Origin: Dyella monticola
GTDB lineage: Bacteria; Pseudomonadota; Gammaproteobacteria; Xanthomonadales; Rhodanobacteraceae
Direction of reading: 5' to 3'
NCBI RefSeq assembly: GCF_003363155.1
Contig: NZ_QRBE01000009.1
Location: 62,001 to 126,000, forward strand
DNA length: 64,000 nucleotides
Part shown: positions 9,241 to 18,426 of the stretch, piece after piece
How positions within the stretch are numbered: position 1 is the stretch's first letter
Layout of the letters: each line of letters begins with the position of its first letter
Translations under genes and position numbers: made by a program
The notes under the pieces: generated by a model
The model's database searches: none
Seen by the model: only the letters and a program-made list of their open reading frames with translations
Told to the model about the DNA's origin: nothing

Positions 9241-9266
9241 TTCCCTGTGCACAGGTTTGCAACGCA

Positions 9267-9320
9267 TTAAGCCGCTTTGAGAACGCCGTGGCGTTCTCAA
9301 ACATGCTTAAACCGGCTTAA
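9267..9320. repeat. Nested inverted repeat beside oriT
   Basis: The inner repeat TTTGAGAACGCC (9276-9287) and GGCGTTCTCAAA (9290-9301) pairs over 12 bp with a 2-base centre. An outer repeat TTAAGCCG (9267-9274) and CGGCTTAA (9313-9320) encloses it. No gene overlaps. It is probably a protein-binding or relaxosome element belonging to the mobilisation region. Confidence 0.6.
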
Positions 9321-9354
9321 AGATGTGCAGAGTGGCGCAAAGATGTGTCCACAA

Positions 9355-9420
9355 ACACCGGCACCAAACCTATCCTGCACTAGCAGTGCCCTTTCGCCTT
9401 CGATGTTCAGGGCCTGAACA
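9355..9420 (+). repeat. Outlying nic-repeat unit A with palindrome
   Basis: ACCGGC, then CCTATCCTGC (9369-9378) followed by ACTAGC, then an odd-length palindrome TGTTCAGG-G-CCTGAACA (9404-9420). The layout matches units B-E at 10.35-10.81 kb: CCGGC, nic-like decamer, AYTAGC, spacer, palindrome. The palindrome sequence itself is different. Confidence 0.65.
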
Positions 9421-9498
9421 CGGCAACACGGAGTTGGCATTGCCCCATGACGGAGCGATGATTAACACCAGGTCCGACGCCAACGAAGGAACCGTGTC

Positions 9499-9747
9499 AT
9501 GAGCTATACGAAGACGGTCTACCAGGCCGATGACCAAACGTGGTCATGGGCAGTCCTCGATCCCAACCAGCAGCCCATCATCCAAGGCGGTGGGTACGCC
9601 CACGTCAACGCGGCCGAGATCGCTGCCGCGAGGGAGCTATGTGTGCAGCGGGTCTTGGCCGGCGAACTGCGCAGCGATGGCGAGCCCATGACGGGTATCG
9701 ATGCGCTCGATAATGATCGATCGCTGCCTTTGGATACGTCGCATTAG
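9499..9747 (+). CDS. Small hypothetical protein (82 aa)
   Basis: AAGGA precedes ATG 9499. The product starts MSYTKTVYQADDQTWSWAVL, is soluble and acidic, and has a predicted beta-rich N-terminal half (YQADDQTWSWAVLDPNQQPI) and a helical middle. I do not recognise it. Its stop is 9 bases before the next ATG, so it forms an operon with the 192-residue gene. It lies between unit A and the main palindrome array. Confidence 0.65.
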   Translation: MSYTKTVYQADDQTWSWAVLDPNQQPIIQGGGYAHVNAAEIAAARELCVQRVLAGELRSDGEPMTGIDALDNDRSLPLDTSH

Positions 9748-9755
9748 GAGATCGC

Positions 9756-10334
9756 ATGCGCCTAACCGGATTGGAACCGCTCTATCGAAGCATGCAAGCG
9801 CAGGACATGGGACGTGCCAAGTTTCGCTATACACGTAATCACCTGGTCTTCGAGTGTCTGTTTTTTGCCGACACGGCCCCGTACGAGCTGGTGATGGGAT
9901 GCCTGGGCCATAACTTCGTTATCTTCATGGAGGTCAGCGAAGATTTCGAGATCAAGCCCTACATCGAGCCGAAGGAAACATTCTTCGCTCTGCGCAATGC
10001 GGTTTTTCAAAACGCCGGCAACGATCACCGCCTCAGCGTCAGCGACTTTTTCACCGAGTTCAACCGCCACATCCCTTCCCATACGACGCGTCGCGAGGCC
10101 GTGACAGCGGATGATGTGGTGCGCTACTACCCGAGCATTGAGCACGCTAATAGTCGCTATTTCTGCGGGTGGCGAGACAACACCATTCGGGATGAGCAAG
10201 TCACGCCTAAAAACCTGGAGAAGACACGCCGCCTGCAGGGGCAGCGGGCACACGATTTTTCGCTGCGGCGTAACCAGAGCACTTGCTGGACGCATCTGCA
10301 AAGCAAGGCCATCCCGTTTTACATCCCTGACTAG
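9756..10334 (+). CDS. Conserved hypothetical protein, possibly DUF6037
   Basis: AGGAGATCGC leads directly into ATG 9756. The 192-residue soluble protein has LYRSMQAQDMGRAKFRY near the start, a hydrophobic beta-rich core (FECLFFADTAPYELVMGCLG), SDFFTEFNRHIP around 105-115, and YFCGWRDNT with KNLEKTRRLQG near the C-terminus. The order recalls DUF6037, a family often found near mobile DNA, but that is from memory and not firm. No catalytic motif is evident. The palindrome array begins 17 bases after its stop, so its product or transcript may be linked to that array. Confidence 0.6.
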   Translation: MRLTGLEPLYRSMQAQDMGRAKFRYTRNHLVFECLFFADTAPYELVMGCLGHNFVIFMEVSEDFEIKPYIEPKETFFALRNAVFQNAGNDHRLSVSDFFTEFNRHIPSHTTRREAVTADDVVRYYPSIEHANSRYFCGWRDNTIRDEQVTPKNLEKTRRLQGQRAHDFSLRRNQSTCWTHLQSKAIPFYIPD

Positions 10335-10350
10335 CCGTAACCCCCACCCT

Positions 10351-10443
10351 TTCCTCATGAGGAAGGATTTACGGGGGTACTTGCCGGGGTTTGCCTATCC
10401 TGCACTAGCTCCGTTCGCCCATTCGTTTTTGATCATGATCAAA
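10351..10443 (+). repeat. Array unit B: palindrome, nic-like site, palindrome
   Basis: TTCCTCATGAGGAA (10351-10364) is a perfect 14-bp palindrome. The nic-like CCTATCCTGC is at 10394-10403, followed by ACTAGC. TTTGATCATGATCAAA (10428-10443) is a perfect 16-bp palindrome. The stretch 10362-10382 recurs with one mismatch in unit C (10474-10494). Confidence 0.85.
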
Positions 10444-10462
10444 TTTCTGTGTGGCTGCAGCT

Positions 10463-10556
10463 TTCGTCATGACGAAGGATTTACCGGGGTACTTCACCGG
10501 CGAAGTGCCTATCCTGCATTAGCCCACAGGTTTTCGATTCCTTGGAATATTCCAAG
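10463..10556 (+). repeat. Array unit C
   Basis: The perfect palindrome TTCGTCATGACGAA lies at 10463-10476. The small hairpin ACTTC-ACCGGC-GAAGT (10491-10506) immediately precedes CCTATCCTGC (10508-10517) and ATTAGCCCAC. The unit ends in the perfect palindrome CTTGGAATATTCCAAG (10541-10556). The hairpin placed before the nic-like core resembles IncP oriT organisation. Confidence 0.85.
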
Positions 10557-10580
10557 CCTCGCAGCTTTGCCACGGCACGG

Positions 10581-10662
10581 CGTCATACACTTCACCGGCA
10601 ATCTGCCTATCCTGCAATCCTGCGTTAGCCCACCATCTTTCGATTTCTTGGAAGCTTCCAAG
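10581..10662 (+). repeat. Array unit D
   Basis: GTCATACACTTCACCGGC (10582-10599) leads to CCTATCCTGC (10606-10615). AATCCTGCGTTAGCCCAC follows, with the ATCCTGC core duplicated, and then TTTCGATTT and the perfect palindrome CTTGGAAGCTTCCAAG (10647-10662). Downstream, GTGATGAAGAACTCCTAA (10678-10695) is repeated exactly after unit E. Confidence 0.85.
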
Positions 10663-10730
10663 GCCCCGTCGCTCGCCGTGATGAAGAACTCCTAACTTCG
10701 TGCCTGGCGCAATTTCGCCCTGACAGGGGT

Positions 10731-10806
10731 GTCATACGCTTTTCCGGCGGGGTGCCTATCCTGCATTAGCCCACGCCTTTTCTAAAACCCTTGGTACGTA
10801 CCAAGG
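10731..10806 (+). repeat. Array unit E
   Basis: GTCATACGCTTTTCCGGC (10731-10748) matches the start of unit D at 15 of 18 positions. The nic-like CCTATCCTGC is at 10755-10764, followed by ATTAGCCCAC. The unit ends with the 18-bp perfect palindrome CCTTGGTACGTACCAAGG (10789-10806). The 18-base repeat GTGATGAAGAACTCCTAA follows at 10822-10839. Confidence 0.85.
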
Positions 10807-10837
10807 TTTCCGGCCCGGGCGGTGATGAAGAACTCCT

Positions 10838-10876
10838 AAAGTTTTTCATGAAAAACTTTTCTTGGACGCGTCCAAG
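10838..10876. repeat. Two abutting perfect palindromes closing the array
   Basis: Bases 10838-10859 form a 22-bp perfect palindrome with core TTCATGAA, the longest in the array. It is followed after one base by the 16-bp perfect palindrome CTTGGACGCGTCCAAG (10861-10876). The first belongs to the TCATGA-core group and the second to the CTTGG...CCAAG group, so both classes of the array meet here. Confidence 0.85.
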
Positions 10877-10885
10877 GCTTCACCA

Positions 10886-10912
10886 ACAAAAAGGCCGCCC
10901 TGGGGCGGCCTT
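10886..10912 (-). terminator. Intrinsic terminator of the VbhA-like gene
   Basis: AAGGCCGCCC (10891-10900) pairs with GGGCGGCCTT (10903-10912) around a 2-base loop. On the minus strand the stem is followed by a TTTTTG tract, so it terminates transcription coming from the antitoxin gene. It also separates that gene from the palindrome array. Confidence 0.85.
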
Positions 10913-10937
10913 CGCGTTAGCATGGTTATGGTCTCGA

Positions 10938-11144
10938 CTAGTCGGCGGTTTTTCGCTTTTCATGCGCGATGCGCGCAGCTTCGATGTGGGCGGCTACCGC
11001 TTCATCATGTGTCAGCTCACCACGGATGACGCGCTCCTGGATCGCCAACGCATCCGATGTCGGCACCCAGCCTTCCAGCGCAACGATACTGTTAGCGCTA
11101 TGGAAAGCGCGCCTTAGATGTTCTTGCTCAGCTTCATTTCTCAT
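10938..11144 (-). CDS. VbhA-family antitoxin, orphan
   Basis: The 68-residue protein has the VbhA-type layout: an N-terminal helix with NSIVALEG (residues 18-25), then PTSDALAIQERVIRGELTHDE, ending in a basic helix. VbhA antitoxins block Fic AMP-transferases through an S/TxxxE(G/N) inhibitory helix. Here Glu24-Gly25 are kept but the position four before the Glu is Ile20, with Ser19 one place off. No Fic gene (HPFxxGNG) lies downstream, where a terminator and the palindrome array follow. It may be a solitary regulator or an anti-toxin against incoming elements. Confidence 0.72.
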   Translation of the reverse strand: MRNEAEQEHLRRAFHSANSIVALEGWVPTSDALAIQERVIRGELTHDEAVAAHIEAARIAHEKRKTAD

Positions 11145-11209
11145 CGGTGCAACTCTGCTACTAAACCATCTGAAGTCAACCTTACTCCGTTATTTTTGAC
11201 CCAAAGCTG

Positions 11210-11413
11210 TCAAACACGCTCGCCTTTTCCTCTAAAGAAAAGGACTATTCCATAAAATATTCCGATGATGCCGCCAAAAATCCCAAAGGCGCAGCCGGAA
11301 AACCCAATTACTAAGAGCACCCTAGATCGAAAATGCATTGCAAGCAAAAGCACTAGCGATGAGCCAAAGGCGATCAGCACCATTGTGGCAACCACTCTAA
11401 GAGCCTTGGTCAT
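11210..11413 (-). CDS. Small two-helix membrane protein, possible RHS immunity protein
   Basis: The 67-residue product is almost entirely two hydrophobic helices (about 7-27 and 32-60) with a basic tail (FFRGKGERV). It starts 9 bases downstream of the stop of the RHS gene on the same strand. That is where cognate immunity genes of polymorphic toxins sit. Small membrane immunity proteins are usual when the toxin acts on the inner membrane. No family is recognised, so the role is inferred from position. Confidence 0.55.
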   Translation of the reverse strand: MTKALRVVATMVLIAFGSSLVLLLAMHFRSRVLLVIGFSGCAFGIFGGIIGIFYGIVLFFRGKGERV

Positions 11414-11422
11414 ATCTACTCA

Positions 11423-14400
11423 TCACCAATTCGAAAATGAATTCCACATTTGCGAAATCGTCGGAGTCGTGTACGTATAGGTTCGATTCACTCCAGCTCC
11501 GGCCCAGATGCCGCCCCCCACGCCCAACTTACCAAGACCCGTTCCGCCGCCAACATCTTGTCCACCATTGTAGGTCAGGTTACCTCCCGCTGAAGGCCCA
11601 TAGCCTCCATCTGCTTCAATGATCGCGCCAGTAGCCTTTGACCAACCTGGAGTGCTATCACATTTAATGTGGCTTATTCCGCCTACAAAGCCCGCACCAA
11701 GGTAGGCACCAAGCCCGCCCTCGGCATCGCCCTGAAATTGAAAAAATATGTTTCCATTTGAAGTAATGCCGATGTTCGCGCTTGCTCCACCACCCCAAAA
11801 CAGAAACGCGGCGGTAACGTTAAATCCAACCGAAGCCTGCCACTCTAAACCGAAGGGATCGATGCGATCTAATGGATCGCCGCCGACATAGGCATAAGTG
11901 CTGCTCTGGCCTCCGAACATGCCAAGGGGGTCGCTTTGAATGTATCTGCCAGTAGTAGGATCGTAGTAACGGGCACCGTTGTAGGAAAGCCCCGTCTCCG
12001 CGTCATAATCTTGCCCTGGGAACCGACCATCGTAGAACGACGAACTACCTTCACTCATGACTTCGCCAAACGCGTTACCGAGCCATGGCCACGCGTAATC
12101 CAAATTTCCCTGCGTATCTGTAACGGCGCGCACGGTGCGATTCTGATCAGTGTAGAGGTCATTAATCGTGGCTGCTGTTGTGGTACTCGCATTCGTCGCG
12201 GACGCCACAGGTGTGCCGTTCAAGTAAATGTACTCGCGCCAGTCAGACTGGAAATACTCTCCTAGGACATTTTCGCTACCAAATGGGTCATAAACGTAGG
12301 CAGTAGTGGTTACTGTTGGCGACGTTGTCGAACGCCAGACGCGCTGACCGAGACCGTTGTACTGATAGTTGGCGATGGTCGCATCCCCACTAGTCACAGC
12401 TGCGAGATAGCCCCTGTCGTCATAGCCGAGTCCAACCAACGAGCCGTTGGGATCTGTCATCGCGGTTGTGTTACCCGCAGCATCGACGGATCGTGCCAGG
12501 CTTCCCACAGCATTTAGTTGATGTGTATTTGGGCTATAGGTATACGCGGTGGCAGCCGATCCAGCTAGCGTTTTTGAGAGACGATCACCGGTCGAATTAT
12601 AGGTAACACTTTCTTCCGGCGTCCCGCTGGCGTTATCGAGCTCGATTAGCCTAAACAACGGATCGTACTTATATGTCTCGTTTGCTGGACTGGCGTTGAA
12701 GGCGTTTCCCTCGGCCGTGATGTGTCCCATCTGGTCATAGGCAAAATAGAGCGTCAGCGGGGAGCTAACGATGGTTTTTGGCCAGTAGTTACCGTCATAG
12801 CCAAAGGTTTCCGATGGACTCCCCGATTGTGCATACGTGTAGCCGGACATAGGGCCAAAGGGGTCGTAGGTTACGTTGTTGATCAATGGTGTTTCACTTT
12901 CGACCGTGGTCCATCCACCGGCACCATTTGATGCTTCCTGCTGGTAGCCCACGCTACTCACGCGCCCATCACCATCGAAACCGTAAGTCACCGCAAGCCC
13001 AGAACCGTATTGCAAGTACTGGAGACGTCCAGCCAGGGTATAAGCGTAGCCGGTCAGGTAAGTCACGCTATTTCCACTTACGCTTTGCTGCTCCTCGCTC
13101 AAGCTACCTTGATCCGTGTAGCACCAGGACGTTGATCCTGATGCATCGGTCATGCTCGTCATCTTCCCAACGTTAAAGTTAGTTGGACAGCCCGAAATCG
13201 GCATCGACTGATCGTATGCGTAGCTGACGTTTAACGTCGGGGTGGCCGGATATTGCACGCCTATTAAGCGATCAATTGCATCGTAGGTATAGTTCGTCAC
13301 TACGCCGCGTGCATCAGTTTTGGACGTGAGATGACCTGCTGCGTCAAAGGCATTCTGCGTCGCGCCGGTGTCCGGACTTGTCACAGTCCAAACCTGACCA
13401 AATCCATCACGCCTGTAGCGAGTAACAAGACCGCTTGGGTCGGTAACGCTAGTCACTTGCCCTAATGGATTCAGCGACGCCAAGGTGCTTGAATTCTCGG
13501 TGGCAGGATCTGAACCATTGTAGTTCTGCGTGGCACCGTAATATTGGTTAAAGGCCGTATACCAGTAATGCGTATGGATGCCGTTAGCGTTCTCGGCGTC
13601 GTTAAGGTTTCCGTTCGGGTCGTAGGTATAGGTTTCGGCAGGAATACCATCAGCGTTATAGGTCGTGATCAACTGCCCCAATGCGTTGAATTGCCACGAT
13701 GCATAGTTTGTAGCTACTCCGCTACTGGTATACATGACTCTGTTCGTCACATCTCCGGCGACATCAAGTGTGTATTTGACGTAATTCCCAAGGGCGTCTG
13801 TAATTTCGTTCAGTCGCTGAGACGAATCGTATGCGTAGTACGCGGTCACCCCATCTGGGTCAGTCACAGCAGTGACGACGTTGAATGGAAAGTCATCATA
13901 GGTAAGCGTTGTGGTGGCATCTGATGAGGAAGGAGCACCGCTGGAGTTGGCGCGCAGGGTGCGCGACGTCAACCACTCCATAGTGTTGTACGTAAAGTCA
14001 GTGATCACGCCATTCGGGTCCGTCATGCGCATAACACGACCCGAACCGTCATAGCTGTTATACGTTACCGTCTGCCCAAGACCGTTAACAATTGAAGACA
14101 CGATTCCAAGTGTGTTGTAGTTATAGGTCACTGTATTGGTGGCACTTGGTGGCGTTACCGTGAGGCTCTGCACCAGTCCATTTGCATAAAGCGAGTACGC
14201 GTAAGTCGTTGTCCTCGACTGGTTAGGAACGCCATTAACGGTCAGGTTGGTCTGCGTCACCGATGCAATTCGACCCTCGGACGTATAGGTGAAGCTCGTC
14301 TTAAGAGCACCTACCACGGTTACCGATAGCAAACGATCGGTGCCGGGAGTGGAGTCCCACACAAGGTTAGTTGTACGAGCATAGTTGACGTTCGCGCCTT

Positions 14401-16096
14401 CAACTTTTTGTAAAAGCTCGCCATTGGCTGCATAGTTATAGTTCGTGACGTTTCCGTCACTATCTGTCTGAGACGTGACGTTTCCGTTGGAGTCGTAAGT
14501 CTGCGAGGCAAACGCTGCATCGCACCGGAACGCAGCCTGTCCAGTAACGGAAACAATGTTCAAATTGCTATCAAACTGGTAGGTGCTGACGTGGCCGAGC
14601 GGGTTGGTCACCGTCGCGGCCACGCCTGTGCTATTACTGGTATATGACACCGACACTTTGCTTGTGCCATCTGAATTTTGAGTTCCGGTAGCTTGTCCAA
14701 GGCTGTTGTAGGACGTTGTGTCGTGCGCAACGCCGTCGTAGTCAACTTCAGTCAATGCATACGCGTACTTCAATGTCGAAGTATCGCTTGCGTACTTGTA
14801 CGAAACTTCTTCCAACTGATTGCCGCTTGGGGATAAATAGGAATAGACCACGGAATCGAGTTCGCCCACGATATATCTCGGCCCGGAGACGGGTGCAATC
14901 GTTCCCCCGGCAACGCTCGTGTCGTATGTGTAGTTACGACCACTCGGATCGGTAACGGTTAACACTCTAGTCATCGGTTGGACCCCACTAGTAACCGTGG
15001 TGTACGTATCCGACCAGTGCAGCTTCACCTGTTGCCCATTCGTATGGGTCACTACCATGTCATTGGCATCTGGATAAGCAAAGGTCCAGCCAATACCTGC
15101 CAAGTCCTTGACCGTCTTTACATAGAAGCTTCCGCCGCCATAAGCCGACGTGAAGGTTAGAACTTGAGAATTTTCATCGTGAATGACGTACGACCCATCG
15201 GCTTCTCGGGTCATCGTTGCAGTGCCGTTATGCAACTCGGCAAAAGATGCTGTTCCATCTGCGTTTGCGGTGCCTGGCGCAAATTCGATAATCGACCCAT
15301 CCGGGCGCACCAACACTAACGGGCATACGCTGCCCGCAGCAAGAAAACTGCAGTTTGTTGACTGACGAATGTCTCCAGTCAGGACGAAATCATAACTTGT
15401 TGTCCAAGCCCCGATACGTGTGGTGCTCCCCACCGTCGTCTCGTTTTGCGCGTTGGAGTTGTAATACCGAACGAAGTCCAAGCCCATCTCACCAGGCATG
15501 GCGAAATCAGTCATCGATTCGATCTTCGCCTGCGTTCCAAGGTCGATCGGATCAGCCGCAACGCAATTAGTCTTAGTCTTGCTGGTATCGCGATTTACGG
15601 TCGAGGAGGAGGCTGTAGTTACCACCCCTGGCGTCTTGCTTGCGTGCAGTGGTGGAGCGACTGCACCGCCCGCGCCCGGAAGGGCCATACCAGGTGAAAA
15701 GTTATAGTAGAACTCAGTGGGAATGTAAGTGTACGTATTGGCGGTAACGTTTACAGCAGGTAGGTTTTGTGCATTGTTTGGAGTGGGGGTGGGGGTCCCG
15801 CCGCCACCTCCGCTGCCTCCACCAGACCCGCCGCCAGATCCACCGGCGCCACTATCGATACCACCGCTGTCTCCGTTATTACCTGTAACCACGACATCAG
15901 CATGCGCAACGCTGACAAGCTGATTGCTAATCCCAGCTACGGTCACCAGAGCAGCCAGTCCGAATATCAACTTCGGATTGCTCCTTCTCGTGCGAGATGT
16001 CTTTTTTTTCGAAGCCAGATCATCCGCGTCGTCGCGCTCCGCGCCCACATGGCTAGTAGAGCGAACAAGTTTTTGAGAAATTGAATACTTTGACAT
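11423..16096 (-). CDS. RHS/YD-repeat protein with glycine-rich C-terminal tip
   Basis: This 1557-residue protein has a long basic N-terminus, a hydrophobic segment at ~42-65 (LIFGLAALVTVAGISNQLVS) ending AHA like a signal peptide, and a Gly/Ser then TPTPT linker. A DUF6531-like start follows (DPIDLGTQAKIESMTDFAMPG, ~180). Many YD repeats run from ~380 to ~1300 (for example YTYDPNGNLNDAEN). The RHS core signature GARYYDPTTGRYIQSDPLG ends at DPFGL (~1417). The last ~140 residues are a variable glycine-rich tip with no nuclease or protease motif I recognise. RHS proteins form a shell that carries a toxic tip. GGATATCC precedes the ATG, and base composition is clearly lower in GC than the flanks, suggesting transfer. 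Confidence 0.88.
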   Translation of the reverse strand: MSKYSISQKLVRSTSHVGAERDDADDLASKKKTSRTRRSNPKLIFGLAALVTVAGISNQLVSVAHADVVVTGNNGDSGGIDSGAGGSGGGSGGGSGGGGGTPTPTPNNAQNLPAVNVTANTYTYIPTEFYYNFSPGMALPGAGGAVAPPLHASKTPGVVTTASSSTVNRDTSKTKTNCVAADPIDLGTQAKIESMTDFAMPGEMGLDFVRYYNSNAQNETTVGSTTRIGAWTTSYDFVLTGDIRQSTNCSFLAAGSVCPLVLVRPDGSIIEFAPGTANADGTASFAELHNGTATMTREADGSYVIHDENSQVLTFTSAYGGGSFYVKTVKDLAGIGWTFAYPDANDMVVTHTNGQQVKLHWSDTYTTVTSGVQPMTRVLTVTDPSGRNYTYDTSVAGGTIAPVSGPRYIVGELDSVVYSYLSPSGNQLEEVSYKYASDTSTLKYAYALTEVDYDGVAHDTTSYNSLGQATGTQNSDGTSKVSVSYTSNSTGVAATVTNPLGHVSTYQFDSNLNIVSVTGQAAFRCDAAFASQTYDSNGNVTSQTDSDGNVTNYNYAANGELLQKVEGANVNYARTTNLVWDSTPGTDRLLSVTVVGALKTSFTYTSEGRIASVTQTNLTVNGVPNQSRTTTYAYSLYANGLVQSLTVTPPSATNTVTYNYNTLGIVSSIVNGLGQTVTYNSYDGSGRVMRMTDPNGVITDFTYNTMEWLTSRTLRANSSGAPSSSDATTTLTYDDFPFNVVTAVTDPDGVTAYYAYDSSQRLNEITDALGNYVKYTLDVAGDVTNRVMYTSSGVATNYASWQFNALGQLITTYNADGIPAETYTYDPNGNLNDAENANGIHTHYWYTAFNQYYGATQNYNGSDPATENSSTLASLNPLGQVTSVTDPSGLVTRYRRDGFGQVWTVTSPDTGATQNAFDAAGHLTSKTDARGVVTNYTYDAIDRLIGVQYPATPTLNVSYAYDQSMPISGCPTNFNVGKMTSMTDASGSTSWCYTDQGSLSEEQQSVSGNSVTYLTGYAYTLAGRLQYLQYGSGLAVTYGFDGDGRVSSVGYQQEASNGAGGWTTVESETPLINNVTYDPFGPMSGYTYAQSGSPSETFGYDGNYWPKTIVSSPLTLYFAYDQMGHITAEGNAFNASPANETYKYDPLFRLIELDNASGTPEESVTYNSTGDRLSKTLAGSAATAYTYSPNTHQLNAVGSLARSVDAAGNTTAMTDPNGSLVGLGYDDRGYLAAVTSGDATIANYQYNGLGQRVWRSTTSPTVTTTAYVYDPFGSENVLGEYFQSDWREYIYLNGTPVASATNASTTTAATINDLYTDQNRTVRAVTDTQGNLDYAWPWLGNAFGEVMSEGSSSFYDGRFPGQDYDAETGLSYNGARYYDPTTGRYIQSDPLGMFGGQSSTYAYVGGDPLDRIDPFGLEWQASVGFNVTAAFLFWGGGASANIGITSNGNIFFQFQGDAEGGLGAYLGAGFVGGISHIKCDSTPGWSKATGAIIEADGGYGPSAGGNLTYNGGQDVGGGTGLGKLGVGGGIWAGAGVNRTYTYTTPTISQMWNSFSNW

Positions 16097-16608
16097 GGAT
16101 ATCCGTTATGTAGGCATGATTTACGCGCAATCGAACGCGTCGAAGCCATGGGGCTCGAGCAAAGTCCTCGTTTGGTTAAGCTTCAATGCTGGCGGATATC
16201 AGCCAGTATCAAGCGCTGAAGCAGAATTGCGCGGCGATCCGCCCAGCGGCGGCAACAAACAGCTACTTTCCATGTCTTCCCCTGAATTACTATCGCACTG
16301 GCGATGGCGCGAACGTCTTAGCAGTCGGTTCGCATTTTCGAATCTGCGCTTTTGGATGAACTCCTGTCAATACTCAAATCGGTGTGCGCGCTTTAAGAGG
16401 ATTGATCCGACCACGGACTTCCCAGACTGCGGAGCGAAAGGAATTACGACAGCGTCCTCTAATTGGGTAACTCAAACGCCTCCACTATATCCATCGGAGC
16501 CACAGCCGTACTATTGGCAATGCTTAACGAGGAGCGTGAAACCTTGTGAGGTGGAGTGGCGGGTTAAGAGAGCTTCTTGTGCGACAGCTACCGATTAGCG
16601 CTTGATGC
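16097..16608. other. Gene-poor spacer between RHS and groEL
   Basis: About 510 bases of lower-GC sequence. A plus-strand open frame (16095-16598, 167 codons) exists, but it overlaps the RHS start, lacks a ribosome site and has the rare-residue mix of noncoding sequence. Minus-strand frames are broken by stops. It may contain a decayed gene plus the RHS promoter; I see no recognisable domain. Confidence 0.45.
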
Positions 16609-16639
16609 AAAAAGAAAACCCCGCTTGCGCGGGGTTTTC
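16609..16639 (-). terminator. groESL operon terminator
   Basis: GAAAACCCCGC (16614-16624) and GCGGGGTTTTC (16629-16639) form an 11-bp stem with a TTGC loop. On the minus strand a T-rich tract (TTTTCTTTTTG) follows. It lies 30 bases beyond the groEL stop. Confidence 0.9.
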
Positions 16640-16668
16640 TTCGTGTTGCATGGGAAAGCCAGGGACAA

Positions 16669-18324
<1,656 letters not shown>

Positions 18325-18426
18325 TCAAAAAAATTAAATTAAATACGGAAAATCTAGCGAGAAAACTGTGGAAGGAGCCGAAGGCGACTGGGTGCGTGCT
18401 TTGTCTTTCGCACCTGTCGCGCTCAA

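Noticed and set aside
9499..10334. Toxin-antitoxin pair formed by the 82-aa and 192-aa genes
   Set aside because: The size order and operon layout are suggestive, but neither protein shows a toxin or antitoxin motif, so I leave them as unknown.
10331..10830. Integron attC cassette array
   Set aside because: No GTTRRRY/RYYYAAC core pair flanking each unit and no integrase; no gene cassettes lie between units.
10351..10876. CRISPR array
   Set aside because: Repeats are degenerate, irregularly spaced (about 98-149 bases) and made of perfect palindromes; no cas genes are near.
16095..16598. 167-codon plus-strand frame between RHS and groEL
   Set aside because: It overlaps the RHS start region, lacks a ribosome site, and its composition looks noncoding.
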